The notes under the pieces are model-generated. The model had not been told where the DNA came from, made no database searches, and saw only the letters and a list, made by a program, of their open reading frames with translations. Shown here piece by piece: positions 45,693-56,884 of a stretch of DNA of 64,000 bases. Numbering within the stretch: the stretch's first letter is position 1; each line of letters opens with the position of its first letter. This DNA is from Acanthamoeba lenticulata (taxonomy: Eukaryota > Discosea > Longamoebia > Acanthamoebidae). The stretch is taken from assembly GCA_002179805.1 (NCBI GenBank), contig NAVB01000994.1, forward strand, positions 100,338 through 164,337, in the 5' to 3' direction. The position numbers were made by a program, and so were the translations under genes.

Positions 45693-48600
45693 TCAAAGCA
45701 AGTAGAAGCCTCGCGTGTTCTCGCCCTCGTAGTTGGCGTAAGCGTCCTTGACCCACTCCTCGAACGTCATGATCACCGGCTTGAAGCTCCCTGCACGCCG
45801 TTGCGTTGAGTGTTGCTGTCATCAAACACGTGATCATGGGGGCAGCAGCGCACCGAAGAGGATCTCCTGCGAGCCCGGGTTATCCACTACCCACATGTCT
45901 TCCTTGTCCAAGTGCTCATAGGTGACTAGCGTGATCGGCTCGTCGTCCCAGTCGGCGTCCACCTTCAATAGACATCAACAGAATTAAAAGCAGGAACAAG
46001 AATAATCCGGCATATAAACGCGTACCACCGTGCCGTCGGGCTCGCCCGTGCAGATGGGGACGCAAATGACCTCTTGCACGCTGTATCCAAACGCGCATAT
46101 CGTGACTTCGGACCGCGGCGGCGTACAGATCTCCAGCCGGTACCACATGTCTGCGCCCCGCCCCCAATCAACCATGCGTGCATCCATCAGCAGCCGCGAT
46201 GGTCAACATCACACGATGAGGGCGCGCGCGAGTACCGTTGGCGCGCTGGTTGACCTGCATGCAGTGGGCGAGGATATTGTGTGCGTGCCAGTTGGGCCCG
46301 TAGGGAATGTGAATGCCAGCGTAGTCGCTCGGGTTCTTGTGCTCCTCCTCGAAGACGGCCTTTTGCTCTCTGTCGTAGCGGCCGGCCGACTTCAGCCCGC
46401 GGTAGTTGCGTTCGAAATGGGCGCTGCGCCGCACAATCACAAACAAAACAACTTTGTGTAAGCCCTCTCCTCAACCGCAGTGTTGAAAGGACGAACGCTG
46501 CCAGAAAGTGCGCACTTGTGGTAGCCGTGTTCGAGGAGGAGCAAACGGGCGAGGCCTTGACGCTTGCTCCGGAGCGCGCCCGCCGAGCTGTAGACCGCCG
46601 TCTTGTAGAACGATGAGTGGACCTTGGATCGATCGAAGCCCGGCACTGCGATGGCAAATCCTGTGTCATCGGCCGCCGCGGTGAGCCGCATGCGACGAGT
46701 GACCAAGCGGCCAGTGAGTGCAGGCAAGAAAAGGACCGCGTACCTCGCTTGCTGTACTTGTACAGGCGGTACTCGTAGGAGCGCGAGCGGCGCCCGACGT
46801 CGACCTGGTTGTACTGCATCTTGAGGGCCCGCGCGCACCGCGGGTGTAGCAGCACGTTGACGCCGTCGAAGCCGATGCAGCAGCAGTCCACTGCGGAGTC
46901 CCGTGCTTGCAATCAGCGCACAAGAAGATCATTGACCTTCCCAGCCGAGGGGAGGTTGGCCGCACCGTCAAAGCCCATGAGGATCTCGACCGGGCTCTTG
47001 TACAATCGCAGCACGATCTGGATATGTCTGTTGTGTGCACAACCAACCAACAACGTCAACGTCGTGCGCGACCAATCAACAACGCATGGGGTGTCCATGA
47101 CGTGGATGAACAGAAAAAGAGCTTCGTGGAGGCGAGGACAAGGACGAACCGTCGCGGGTAATGCGACACGATCGTGATGGCGTGGAGACTGCGGACCAGC
47201 GCGACTGGCTTGGGGTTGGCCGCCTTCACAGCGTTGAAGATCTCCAGCAGCTGCTCGTTTGTCGCAATCTGATCAGTCTCACGAGATCTCTGGCAGCTCC
47301 TGGGAAGTAGGGGAGGGGAAGGACGTGTGCCTTGGCGTTGGCCTGCTTCTTGTCGAGGCCGTAGATGAAGAGGTCGATGTCGGAGGCCTTGTAGGCGTGC
47401 CTGTGGTAGTAGCCGCGCAGGTCGGCCAGGGGCGTGGGCATGGCTGACGCCAACACCGACCTAAGGTCACGAGGGCCGCCCGCCGGCAATCATCATCAGA
47501 TGATAATGACGAGGATGGTGGCGAATGGCTGGAGGGAGAACGTGCCCGCCGGCCACGAAGACGTTGTTCCAGTTGAGCTTGCGCAGCTGGCCCTCCGTGA
47601 AGATGTCAAAGTTGCGCTCAAACTCGGCAAAGGGAACGACGGCCTGCCCGCTCGTACGCTTGTGGATCGGCATCACCATCTCCACCGATCGCTGCACGTT
47701 CGTCCCACGATTCGGGTCAGAAAAAGGAGAGGAGAGGAGACGGCCCTCATCGCTGAGGAAGCGGCATCTGGAAAGCATGAACGGACCTCTTCGTCTTCGA
47801 AATCCTCAAAGTGAAAGAGGGACAGATCCTCGTGGGGGTTGATCAGCATCAGGTTCGGATCACTGCAGCGAGACAGCGACGTGGCGTCAGGGTCGTCGTC
47901 GCCGACCAAAAGCGGAAGGGGCCAACACGTAACTCGAGGATGGGGTGGTTGCGCTGCCGGACGAAGAGGGTCCGGTAGTAGTCCTCCTCCTGCTTGAGGA
48001 GGGCGTACTTGGCTGTGTTGGACATGAGGCGCGCAAAGTAGGGCAGTTTGCGCAGCCGCTGGAAGGCGGACCACGACATATGAGCCATGATCTGCCGCAT
48101 GTAGTCGGTCGGCACTGTGCGCACCAACACGTCCCGTCGCCTCAAGTCAGAGCCAATGCGGAAAATCAAACATAAATAAAATAAAATAAAATAAAATAAA
48201 TAAGTGCAGTCCTGCGACGCGAACCGGTCATGAGGTTCTCCACGTAGAGGTCCATCTGGTTGCCGATCTCGACGGCCAGCGCACGAGCCGCGAGTTCCTG
48301 CAGCTTGGGCATATGCATCACCGACCAGTGGGGCGCCGCCCAGCTGGGCTCTTTCTCCCTCTGCGTGGTCGGCCCATCTATGAATGTTTTAAAACTGAAT
48401 ATTAATAATTGCAAAAAGCATTCTTTGAATTGCAGAAGGAAAGGTACCGTGGGTGGAGGGAGGCGAAGGGGACTCGAACGCCTGCAAGCGAATGATCTGC
48501 TCGCACTTGCGCACTTGGCGCAGGGCATCGCGATCGCCCGGCTGAAGGGCAAGCACCTTCTTGAAGTCGGTCAGCGCCTTGCGGTGCTGATTGAGCTCCA

Positions 48601-50558
48601 TAAAGGCCGTCCCGCGTCGATAGTAGCTCTTGGCATAGGCCGGGTCGAGTTCGCTGGCGCGGGTCGAGTCACTAACGGCGCTCGCGTAGTTGCCCCACCT
48701 GCCTCCCAACACGCCCGCACAGCGGAGCCAGATTATGAGCAGCCAAGCAGAGGTCCCAATGAGAGAGAGAGAGAGAGAGCGGACTTGAGGTGCGCCAGCG
48801 CGCGGTTGGCAAAGTAGACGGCCTTGTGCGAGCGGTCTTCGTCGCTCTCGCCGCCCCGCTCGCGGCTCTCCCGCGTGGCCATCCTGATGGCCTTGGTGTA
48901 GTACCGCACCGCCGCTTCAAACTGTCCGCCTAGCGTGGGTGCGCCTCAGCACCAGCACACGTGCGGGACCACAAAGAGAAGGAGGAAGAGGGCGGAGAGG
49001 GCACTCTCCGTACCGGTCAAAAGGGCGTTGGCCCGCGTCTTGCAGTCCTCTGCCGACGCCTGGTCGGCCGCGGCCTCGGCGGCCACGTCGAGATCCTCGT
49101 CATCCGCCGAGTCCTCAAGATCGTCATTCTCCTCCTCCCGGCGATACCGCTCGATGAGTCTGATCAGCTTGGCCTTCCGGCCGTCGCTCTCGGGCGTGCC
49201 CTCTTCCATCTGCCGCAGCTTGCCCTTGCGCTCGCGGGCCCGTCGCAGCAGTATGCCCTTGCGCTCGCAATATTGTTCGAGCGCCTCGAGCGAGCACTGA
49301 GCAAGGTTGCCCAGGTCCAGCTCACCCGTCTCGCCGCTGCCGTCCGAGCTGGCCGCATCAGCTTCGGTTGTCGTCGAGGCCGTCGCTGAATCGGCCATAG
49401 CCGTCGGCTGAGCGATGTTGTGCGACTGCGACGCATCTGCCGCGGTTGTGGACGTTGGCTGCGTGGAGGTCGGCAAGCCCAAGGGCTCCTCGGCCTCGTC
49501 CTGCGACTCCTCGTAATCGTCATCCTCGCTGCTTGAACCGGTCTCTGTGTCGCGATCCGAGTCAGCGCGGAGAGGAGGCAGCGAAGCCTGCGGGCCTCGG
49601 CGCGCCGGGCCGAACGGGAGCGGCGAGCTGGTGTCCGGCTCGGGTGAGAAGAGGTACGGTCGAAAGGGATTGTTGACCAGCAATTCCTCGTGGAGCGTCC
49701 GGTAGTCGTCTTCTTCGTCGTCATCGTCACTCAGGCCGTCTTCATCTTCGTTGTAGCTGTCCAGGCCCCGCAGCGCGTCGCCGGCCTCGTCTTCACTGGA
49801 CTGCTCGAGCAGCGGCGGGATCTCCTCATCGTCGTCGACGAGCGCGGAGGCCAGAAGCCCCTCTGGCGGCACGGTGTAGAAGGTGTTGGCTGAACCCGCG
49901 GGAGGCTGGTGCAGGGGATCGTCGTCCTCGTCGCTGGAGCCGCTGAGGAGGGCCGGCATATCGTCATCGTCATCGTCGTCCTCGGCATCGTCGTCATCGT
50001 CACTCAGGCCGCCCACGGTCGGTAGCGTATTGACCATGCTGCTAAGCGACTGCTTGAGGAGCGACTGTGAAGGCTCGGTGCCGCTGCTGCCAGTGATTGC
50101 TGCGTGCGCGGCCTGCAGTTGATCTAGCGCGTCCTGTCCGCCCAGGCACCATCAGAAAGCTCGTCTTGGGGCAACGTCACACAACACCAGCTGGCAACGC
50201 GTACAACAATGTGTGGTGAGGTCACGTCAACACCGGCCAGGCCCTCGAGGGTGGACAGAAGGAACGTTCGGTCGAAGGGTATGCCTTGTTCGTGGCCTGA
50301 GGGTGTGCTGCAGGCGTCAGCATGTGCCACTTGCTCAACTTCCTTGAGAGCCTCGGCAATAATATCTTCCTGCTGCGACGATTCATTGAAATCGTTTATG
50401 TATGCGGTGGGTTCAGCTGGAGAAGCAAGGAATTCAGGAGGTGCAGCAAAGGGGGCTTGCTGCCCAGACGATTCCTCTTCCTGTACTGCGCGAAGAGCTT
50501 GCTCAAGCGCAGCCGCCATGGAATCGAAAACTGACTCCCGTTCGGGAGAGCCCTCCAT
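45693..50558 (-). CDS. Very large acidic/SAP-like/TPR protein with nucleotidyltransferase-like C-terminal half
   Basis: One gene of about 20 exons. Order from the N-terminus: a helical start (MEGSPERESVFDSMAAALEQ); an Asp/Glu-rich region (about 50010-49500); a SAP-like helix pair (SLEALEQYCERKGILLRRAR, about 49310-49230); TPRs (KAVYFANRALAHLK, SDSTRASELDPAYAKSYYRR, KALTDFKKVLALQPGDRDAL; about 48930-48480); a mixed region with VPTDYMRQIMAHMSWSAFQR; then FVAGGHVL (about 47560) and, after an intron, ASDIDLFIYGLDKK (about 47385-47345). The pair GGxVL...SDIDLFxYG is the shape of a nucleotidyltransferase-fold active site (Gly-rich turn then DxD), followed by SLHAITIVSHYPRR, CCIGFDGVNVLLHPRCARAL, SRSYEYRLYKYSKRG and FAIAVPGFDRS. 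The family is known from fungi and protists without a defined function. C-terminus ENTRGFYLL, stop 45693-45695. That all exons belong to one gene is inferred from continuous open exons and absence of promoters between them. Confidence 0.68.
48175..48203. repeat. (AAAAT)n pentanucleotide repeat
   Basis: About five copies of AAAAT/AAATA inside an intron of the large TPR/nucleotidyltransferase-like gene. Confidence 0.85.
48760..48779. repeat. (GA)n dinucleotide repeat
   Basis: About nine GA units within an intron between two TPR-coding exons of the large TPR/nucleotidyltransferase-like gene. Confidence 0.85.
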
Positions 50559-50638
50559 CTTGCCGCCCCAGTATTTTAATCAATAAGTTGTTTTTTTTTT
50601 GTTTTTTTTTCGAATTTATTTGGTTTTCCCAGCAAGCG

Positions 50639-50833
50639 TTAGTGCTTGTCCTTCTTCTCTTTGCCTTCCTTCTTGTCTTTCTTCTCCTTGCCTTCCTTCT
50701 TGTCCTTCTTATCCTTGCCTTCCTTGTGCTCCTTGCCTTCCTTGTTCTTTTTGTCCTTTTTGTCTTTCCCCTCCTTGCCTTCCTTGTTCTTCTTGTCCTT
50801 CTTGTCTTTGCCTTCCTTGCCGGGGACAGCCTA
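50639..50833 (-). repeat. Coding tandem repeat, Lys-Glu-Gly-Lys type
   Basis: Degenerate units of 12-33 nt encoding KEGKDKKDKKN / KEGKEKKDK, repeated about seven times to the stop codon. Confidence 0.85.
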
Positions 50834-51221
50834 AAACATTCAAGCCCCTGCCATGTTAGTGCCGAGGACCGCCACTTGGATAAGTAGTACGGCAGCGTAC
50901 ATGAGGGCCAGCCTGGGCCACTGGAGCGCCGTGCGGGTACGCGCCACCAGGAGGGAAAGCGCCTTGTTGCGGTGGGAAGGCGCCATGCTGAGGGGGATAA
51001 GCACCAGGAGGGTAGACGCCTTGCTGAGGCGGGTAGGCGCCAGGCGGATAGGCGCCCTGCTGAGGAGCGTATGCGCCAGGAGGGAAGGCGCCTTGTTGGG
51101 GTGGGAAGGCGCCAGGCGGGTACGCGCCCTGCTGAGGGGGATAAGCGCCAGGAGGGTAGGCCCCACCCTGCTGAGGAGGGTGAGCGCCTGGGGGATAAGC
51201 GGCAGCTTGGTCGTGCGACAT
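50639..51221 (-). CDS. Low-complexity protein: PPGAYPPQQG repeats plus Lys/Glu/Gly KEGKDKKDK tail
   Basis: Start ATG 51221 (MSHDQAAAYPPGAHPPQQG). The first exon consists of about ten imperfect copies of YPPGAYPPQQGA, an XYPPX-type Pro/Gly/Gln/Tyr-rich array like the heads of annexin VII, rhodopsin tails and other phase-separating proteins. An intron CAT/GTACGC to GTTTTAG (about 50901-50834) joins AQAGPH to AVPG and a purely polar tail of KEGKDKKDKKN-type repeats to KKDKH and TAA 50639-50641. Nothing else is encoded: no catalytic or membrane segment. The head would be flexible and adhesive, the tail strongly charged and suited to binding nucleic acid, acidic lipid or microtubules. These roles are inference. 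Confidence 0.8.
50930..51215 (-). repeat. Coding tandem repeat, YPPGAYPPQQGA type
   Basis: Imperfect repeats of about 24-36 nt encoding YPPGAYPPQQG, FPPGAYAPQQG, FPPQQGAFPPGG and relatives. Base divergence between copies is visible, so the array is not recent. Confidence 0.88.
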
Positions 51222-51435
51222 GGCTCGGTTCTGGGTTCTTTGTGTTGCCTTTGCCTGGCGCCTGAAGCGACAAGAAGTGCGCTGGGTTTTTGCAGACACC
51301 CACGTGCGTGTGTGCTGTGGCCCTTAGGCTTCTGCTTCGTTGTGGTCTGTGGGCAAGGTTCTTCGAACGTTGTCCACGGACAAAAGGATGTTTTCTTTGC
51401 TAGTGAGCGGGCCATCTGCTTCTTGCGGTCCCCTA

Positions 51436-54400
51436 TCACAGATTGTAGTGCTTTACGGCCGCTTCCAGCTCGCGTGCGAGCTCGGTAGGCGAGTGGGTTG
51501 GCGCGTGACACACCTTGGACTGCGCGTCGCAGACCAGGGCGGTGACCTTGCCACCCACGGTGGTCTTGTCCTTGAGCATTCCCACCTCATAGCGCGGTTC
51601 CTGGTCGCCGTCGAGCTCTTTCATGGCCACCACGGCGTTGGGCAGGAACATGCGGCCGAGCATGGTGAGGAAGGCATCCACCGGCGACTCCTCGCCAGAT
51701 GGGGCGATGATGGCCACTTGCAAGTTCGAGTCCGTCAGGAAGTCAATCGCGACAAGCAACTGGTAGAAGGCCTGGAAGACAGAAATTGAAAGACGCGATG
51801 AGCGAACTGGGAGCGAGCGTAAAGGGTGCTAAAAGATGGCGTCATACCTGGTGAGCCTTAATGACGATGTCGCCAGCGGCCTGGATCACCTTGACGGCGC
51901 GAGCTCTGTAACCCTTCTCCTCGTCTTGAGTGAGCATGTCAAGTAGAAGCAGATTCATGGCCGAGGCGTTGTTCGCGCTGGGCGTCGCTCTGCATACGGC
52001 AATAGCAGTGCTGATTAGTGGACAGCTCAAGAGCGTAAGCATTCATCTAGACTCATACCCATCCATGAAATCCTTCGTCCGCACGATGAGGGGCATTGTC
52101 GGTGACTGGGGCGTGTAGAAGTAGCCCCCGCCCTGCGCGTCCCAGAACAGCTCATCTTGCTTTTGCTGTGCGTGTGTGAGATTGGGTTTGCAAGGCGCTA
52201 GAACGCAGGTAAAGAGGCCCACGAACCTGAAGCTGCTGGGCCCACTCGACCCAGGCCGGGTTGAAGTCGGCCTGATAGAGCTGCAGGAGGCCTCTGGACA
52301 AAGAGACACAGAATGAATGAGTAATTAGATGACCATGATGATCAAGGCACAACACTGGAGGCGAAAAGGCAGACGCGTACCGAATGAGGAAGACGTAATC
52401 GTCTAGCGTGCCATCGTACCTGGACTCGCCATCACGGAAGCGGCGCAGCAGAGTGTTCCTGCCGGCGTCATATAGGTGCTCCTTCACGAATTTGGCTGCA
52501 TACCGTGGGTCAGCGGTTCTTCGAAGAGTTTCAGGACACGGAGGGTTCGGACAAAGTACCGGCTCTCTGGGCCGACACAAGGTAGGATGATTGGCCCAGT
52601 GCATTGGCGGCCAGCGCCATCGAGCAGATCATGAGCCCGTTCCAGAAGGTCAGCTGCTTGTCGTCCTCTGAGGAGACGGGGCAGACCGGGGACAGTCCGT
52701 GACCGCGTTACCAACAAGGCGGGGAAGGAGCAAAAGGAGGCTGGCGTACTGAGCGGGTGTATCCTGCGCTCCCGCACTTCCATCAGCTTTGCCGTAGCCC
52801 TTTGGATGAGCGGGTCCGTCTTGACACTCCAGTCCAATTCCTGTACCGCGCACCCATGTTGATCGGTTGTTCTCTCAACCGCGCCCACAGGCACCAAGAG
52901 GGGCGGGAGAGCACCTTCTGGCCGAGAAGGTTGAGGTGATTGGTGTGATGCTCGAAGTTGCCTCGGTCGGTGACGCCATACACCTCGCAAAACCGGGCTG
53001 CCTCCTGAACGAGCAAAGAGCAGCATGAGGACTGGCCGGTCATGAAGTGGGAATGTGGTGAGCGCACATCAGGGCTGAGAATCTGTTGAATCTCGTGCTT
53101 GGTCCACACGTAGAACTTGCCCTCCTCGCCCTCGCTGTCGGCGTCCTCAGCCGAGTAGAACCCGCCCAACTGCTTGTTCTCCATCACCCGCTGCACATAG
53201 TCCAGCGTTTCCTTGGCGATACTGGCGTAGGTCGCGTTGCCTGTCGCCTGGTAGGCCTCAAGATAGGCCTGAGCCAGCAGCGCGTTGTCGTACAGCATCT
53301 TCTCAAAGTCTTGTTTTAATGCGTGTGTTTTGTGGGTGAGCGCCTGTCGTGTGGCCGACGTGCTTCAAGCAGGGGAGGGGAATCATACGAGGGATGAGCC
53401 ACTTGCGATCGGTAGAGTAGCGCGCAAAGCCGCCACCCAGGTGGTCGTAGAGTCCGCCCTGAGCCATCCGCTTCAACGTGTGCTGATCACGAAAAGTGAT
53501 CAGCAAGGCGTAAGAAATGTGATGGCCAACGCGTACCTCAGCCATGCGAAGCGCTTCCTGCTCGCCAGTCCTCTGATGAATGCGCAGAAGGATCATAATG
53601 TGCATCAACGGCGGGAACTTGGGTGCGCCGCCGAAGCCTCCGTACTGCTCATCAAAGTCGTCTACAGCCAAAACGTCCATGTTGAGCACTTCGCTATCCC
53701 GGGAGCTCCCTCCGGAGCGCATATTTCCTTTGAGCTATACGCACCAAGTGACTCGCGGAAGACTCTTCTGAACAGGTCTTCGTCGAGCGGAACGTGGCCG
53801 TTGCCAAATAGCCTGCACTCAGGTAAGGTAAGCCCTCTTGTGTGAAGAGCTCTTGGCGGGGACGTGCGCGACGCACCGGGTGGAGTTGGCGTTGAGGTGG
53901 GTGTGCAGCTCGTCCGCCACCCGCAGCAGCTTGTTCCAGCTCAACTCCCAGGCTGTGGCCAGATTGCGAAGAATGTGCATGAAGTGATCCTTGGGGAAGT
54001 AGGTTCCCGCAAAGAAGGGCTTGAGCTCGGGCGTAACGAAGACCTAAAGAAGGAAGGATAGGCCATGACATCACCATCAACGAGCTCTTTGGCTGGCAGA
54101 GGGGGGAGAGGCGAACGTTCAAGGGCCAGCCGCCTGAGACTCCCATGCTTTGTGCCGCAGTCATGTAGATCGTGTCCACATCTGTAATACATAAAGCCAC
54201 GTAAGTCATCGAAGAAAAGGGTTGTGTGGTGGCGATGCTTACCGGGAAGCTCCTCACGGTCAATCTTGATGGCGATAAAGTTGTCGTTTAGCAGCTGTGC
54301 TACTTGCTCGTCTTCGAAGGACTCCCGCTCCATGACGTGGCACCAGTGGCACGTCGCTGCACGGCGCAGGTTGCGCATATGAGACCCTGCTGCGTAGGAT

Positions 54401-54823
54401 GTTCACTCACTTGTGCCGTACCGTAACCGATAGAAATGAGGATGGGCTTGTCTTGCTGTCGGGCTTGCTCAAAGGCGGTAGGCCCAAAGGCAAACCAGTG
54501 CACAGGGTTATGCGCATGCTGCAGCAGGTAAGGGCTCTTCTCCTCGCTGAGGTGGTTCTGTGTGCAGTTGTGTCAGCCCCTACAGCAAACACAACAACCA
54601 CCAAGGGGCGGACATCACGCACCTTCCTGTGGGCCACGATGCTCGGGTCCAGTCGATGTTCTTGAGCCAAGGCAATGAGCTGCTCCTTGCTCTCAGCACC
54701 GACTGAGCCAACGCCGGCACCCTTGAGCAAGTCCTTCAGCTGTTTCGCGCTCAAGTTGTCGAAGCTGTCGCCCTTCTGTTGCTGTTGTTGGCCGCCTTGC
54801 TGATAGTGCTCTACTCCCTCCAT
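51436..54823 (-). CDS. SPATA20: SPATA20/DUF255 family thioredoxin-like plus six-hairpin protein
   Basis: The conserved family found from bacteria (YyaL) to animals; biochemical role unsettled. The thioredoxin-fold start is assembled by splicing: [20 protein letters not shown] and ILISIGYGT joined to [20 protein letters not shown] (CHWCHVM, the CxxC-like site, about 54350-54300), then [37 protein letters not shown] and GTYFPKDHF (about 54010-53985). The (alpha/alpha)6 part follows: [11 protein letters not shown] (about 53640-53600), [44 protein letters not shown] (about 53300) and [19 protein letters not shown] (about 53160-53100). The protein has an extra N-terminal Gln-rich head and a SAP-like helix pair ([18 protein letters not shown]) not usual in the family. 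The usual NPVDWFPW is replaced by VHWFAF. Stop TGA 51436-51438; about 15 introns. Confidence 0.93.
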
Positions 54824-55067
54824 TGCGTGCGTGTGCCTCTCGCTGGTTGTTTGTGTTATGGCGGCTCCACAGTTTGCCGCGAGTTAAACCTGCCCAAGCT
54901 CATGCCTGCTCGCACAACGCTCGTGAAATGTTTTACATTGTTTAGAGGAACCTTGGCGGCGACATTTCTGGTGCTCGTGGCCGCACTCCACCGAGAAAGC
55001 CGCTTGTACTGGCCAGGCGCACGCCAAAGGGACTTTTCGTTCTTTCCTCCCTGCAGACCGGGATAAG

Positions 55068-55069
55068 TA
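55068..55069. repeat. TA target-site duplication, left
   Basis: TA immediately outside the left terminal inverted repeat, matching the TA at 56883-56884. TA duplication is the mark of Tc1/mariner/IS630 insertion. Confidence 0.85.
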
Positions 55070-55098
55070 TTGATGTTCCCGAAATTTTTGGGTCCAAG
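55070..55098 (+). repeat. Left terminal inverted repeat
   Basis: 29 bp starting TTGATGTTCCCG and ending GGGTCCAAG; matches the right end in reverse complement at 27 of 29 positions. Confidence 0.93.
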
Positions 55099-55225
55099 TG
55101 CCGACTTTTCATGACTCTAGAGCCGAGAAAGGTGGTGCTGGTGGCGCAAAATGATGAACCTTTGCCATCAAATAAAAAAGCCAACAGACAGACAAGGCGC
55201 AAAAATCTTGACTCTATTGCTTCAT

Positions 55226-56638
55226 ATGAGCACCACACCAACACCAGTCGTTGAACTGCCTCGAGTCGAACCGGAGGAAGTCTTGGCCACCTTACGGGTC
55301 GAGAACGAAGCGCTGACCAAGGAGTGGCAAGAGATCCATGAAAAGGCCATCACCACGTTGGCCAAACGAGATGAAAACGAGCGCAAGCGACGGGCCCTCG
55401 AGAAGCACATCTCTGCATGTGGCCCTACAGAAAAGGAGAAAGGGCCTCCTGCAAAGCGCAAGAAGCACAAGCCGATTAGCTCCCAGATCAAGGCGCTCAT
55501 CATCCACCAAATCCTCAAAGTGGGTGAGCTTACCTGGCAACAAGCAGCAGAGCTCTACCAAGTCTCGAAGAGCTCTGTGCAACGCATCATCCACAAGGCA
55601 CAAGAGGAAGCAGCACGAAAGCTTGCCTGTGCACTCCATGAACCAGCTCCACCTGCTCCTGTCACGAAGCGCAAAGGGCGTAAATCAGTCCTCAATGGTG
55701 AAGATCTGGTGGAGATTCTGGGTTGGATTGAAGATCGCCCTTCAATGACACTGAAAGAAGTGCATGAGTGTGCTGCAGTCGACCTGCAGAAGAAAGTCAG
55801 CAAGTCCACCCTCAAGCGCATGTTCAACACTCTTGACATCATGTACAAGAACATGACGTTGATCCCAGCCAAGTGGAATGAAGAGAGTGTCCTCAACGCC
55901 CAGCAGCACTACGTTCATGATGAAGTGCACAACTTTCTTGGTCGGCCACTGGTCTTCATCAATGAAAGCGCTTTCAACCTGCACCTCGTGGCCAAGAAAG
56001 GGTGGGCTTCTTGAGGAGAGCCTGCTCACCTGAGTGTGCTGCCCAAGCGAACAAATCTGACGCTCATCGGGGCTTTGGCATGTACTGGCATCATCTTCTT
56101 GAAGTTGATCGATTCACAAGAGTTGAAAGGGAAGTGTGGTGTCAATGCAGACGACTTTCGCCTCTTCCTCCTTGACCTGCACAAGCATCTTCCCGAATCG
56201 GCGGTGATTCTCCTCAACAATGCGTCCATCCACAAAACTGACGTGGTCAACGACACTTTCGATCTTCTTCGATCTGATGGGTTCAAAGTGCTCTTCCTTC
56301 CTCTGTACTCGCCCTTCTTGAATCCAATTGAGTACGCCTTCTTGAAGATCAAGGGGGCTGTGCACACAATGCCGTTCCACAACAAAAGTGAGCTCGTGGA
56401 CGCCATCAACAACGCCCTCACCACCATCATGGCAACTGACGCGCGAGATTGGTTTACACACATGATTCACTACTATCAACAATGTGCACTTGGCTTGCCC
56501 TTCACTGGGAAGCCCCTCAAACCGACCATCTTTGAGACTGCTCCGCCTCCAACCGCTGTGCAACGTCACCAGTGGGAGGCATCTGTCTCCACCAAGGCCC
56601 AACCAGCTGTCCCTCGTATCACGCCAGCACCTTAACCT
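55226..56638 (+). pseudogene. Tc1/mariner/IS630-type transposase, interrupted by one in-frame stop and lacking two catalytic Asp
   Basis: N-terminus with a basic region (PPAKRKKHKP) and a helix-turn-helix (WQQAAELYQVSKSSVQRIIH, about 55532-55590), then KSTLKRMFNTL. The first catalytic block reads VFINESAFN (about 55951-55977), where the family has D before E-S. The second reads ILLNNASIHKT (about 56203-56235), where D-N-A is expected. The third, YSPFLNPIEYAF, keeps its Glu. A TGA at 56012-56014 interrupts the frame between KKGWAS and GEPAHLSVLPKR. The same frame then stays open to TAA at 56636, so there is no frameshift. The start at 55226 is chosen over the in-frame ATG at 55151. The protein cannot be catalytically active in its present form. 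Confidence 0.9.
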
Positions 56639-56853
56639 TCTTTTTCTTAATTCTTCTCCTGCTTGCTCCCACATCGACTCGGATCTCTGCGCTTCGTCGC
56701 TCGCTCGCAAAAGCGGCCTTTTCTTTCTCCCAATACAACTCTTTTTCTTTCCCTTTTCTTGAGTCTTTTTTGCGATTTTGGGTTCAGGCTTTTTGCGGAG
56801 GCTCGGCGCAAAGCCTTGGGTCTGCGGCTGCACAAATTCAACCTTTTTGCTGG

Positions 56854-56882
56854 CTTGGACCCAGGAATTTCGGGAACATCAA
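56854..56882 (-). repeat. Right terminal inverted repeat
   Basis: Reverse complement of the left end (27 of 29 positions), ending GGGAACATCAA next to TA at 56883-56884. Confidence 0.93.
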
Positions 56883-56884
56883 TA
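56883..56884. repeat. TA target-site duplication, right
   Basis: Partner of the TA at 55068-55069. Confidence 0.85.

Larger units (their letters stand above)
55070..56882 (+). mobile_element. Tc1/mariner/IS630-type DNA transposon, 1813 bp, complete ends, dead transposase
   Basis: Bounded by 29-bp terminal inverted repeats starting TTGATGTTCCCGAAATT. The two copies differ only at two adjacent bases (TT on the left, CC on the right). Both ends abut TA. The single transposase frame (55226-56638) fills most of the element. It lies between the SPATA20 start (54823, divergent) and the sulfide:quinone oxidoreductase start (57057), so it sits in a shared upstream region and interrupts no exon. Near-identity of the ends suggests a fairly recent insertion. 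Confidence 0.93.

Noticed and set aside
55151..55225. Earlier ATG at 55151 as transposase start
   Set aside because: The added 25 residues have no family-like sequence; the ATG at 55226 is the better start. Does not affect the element limits.
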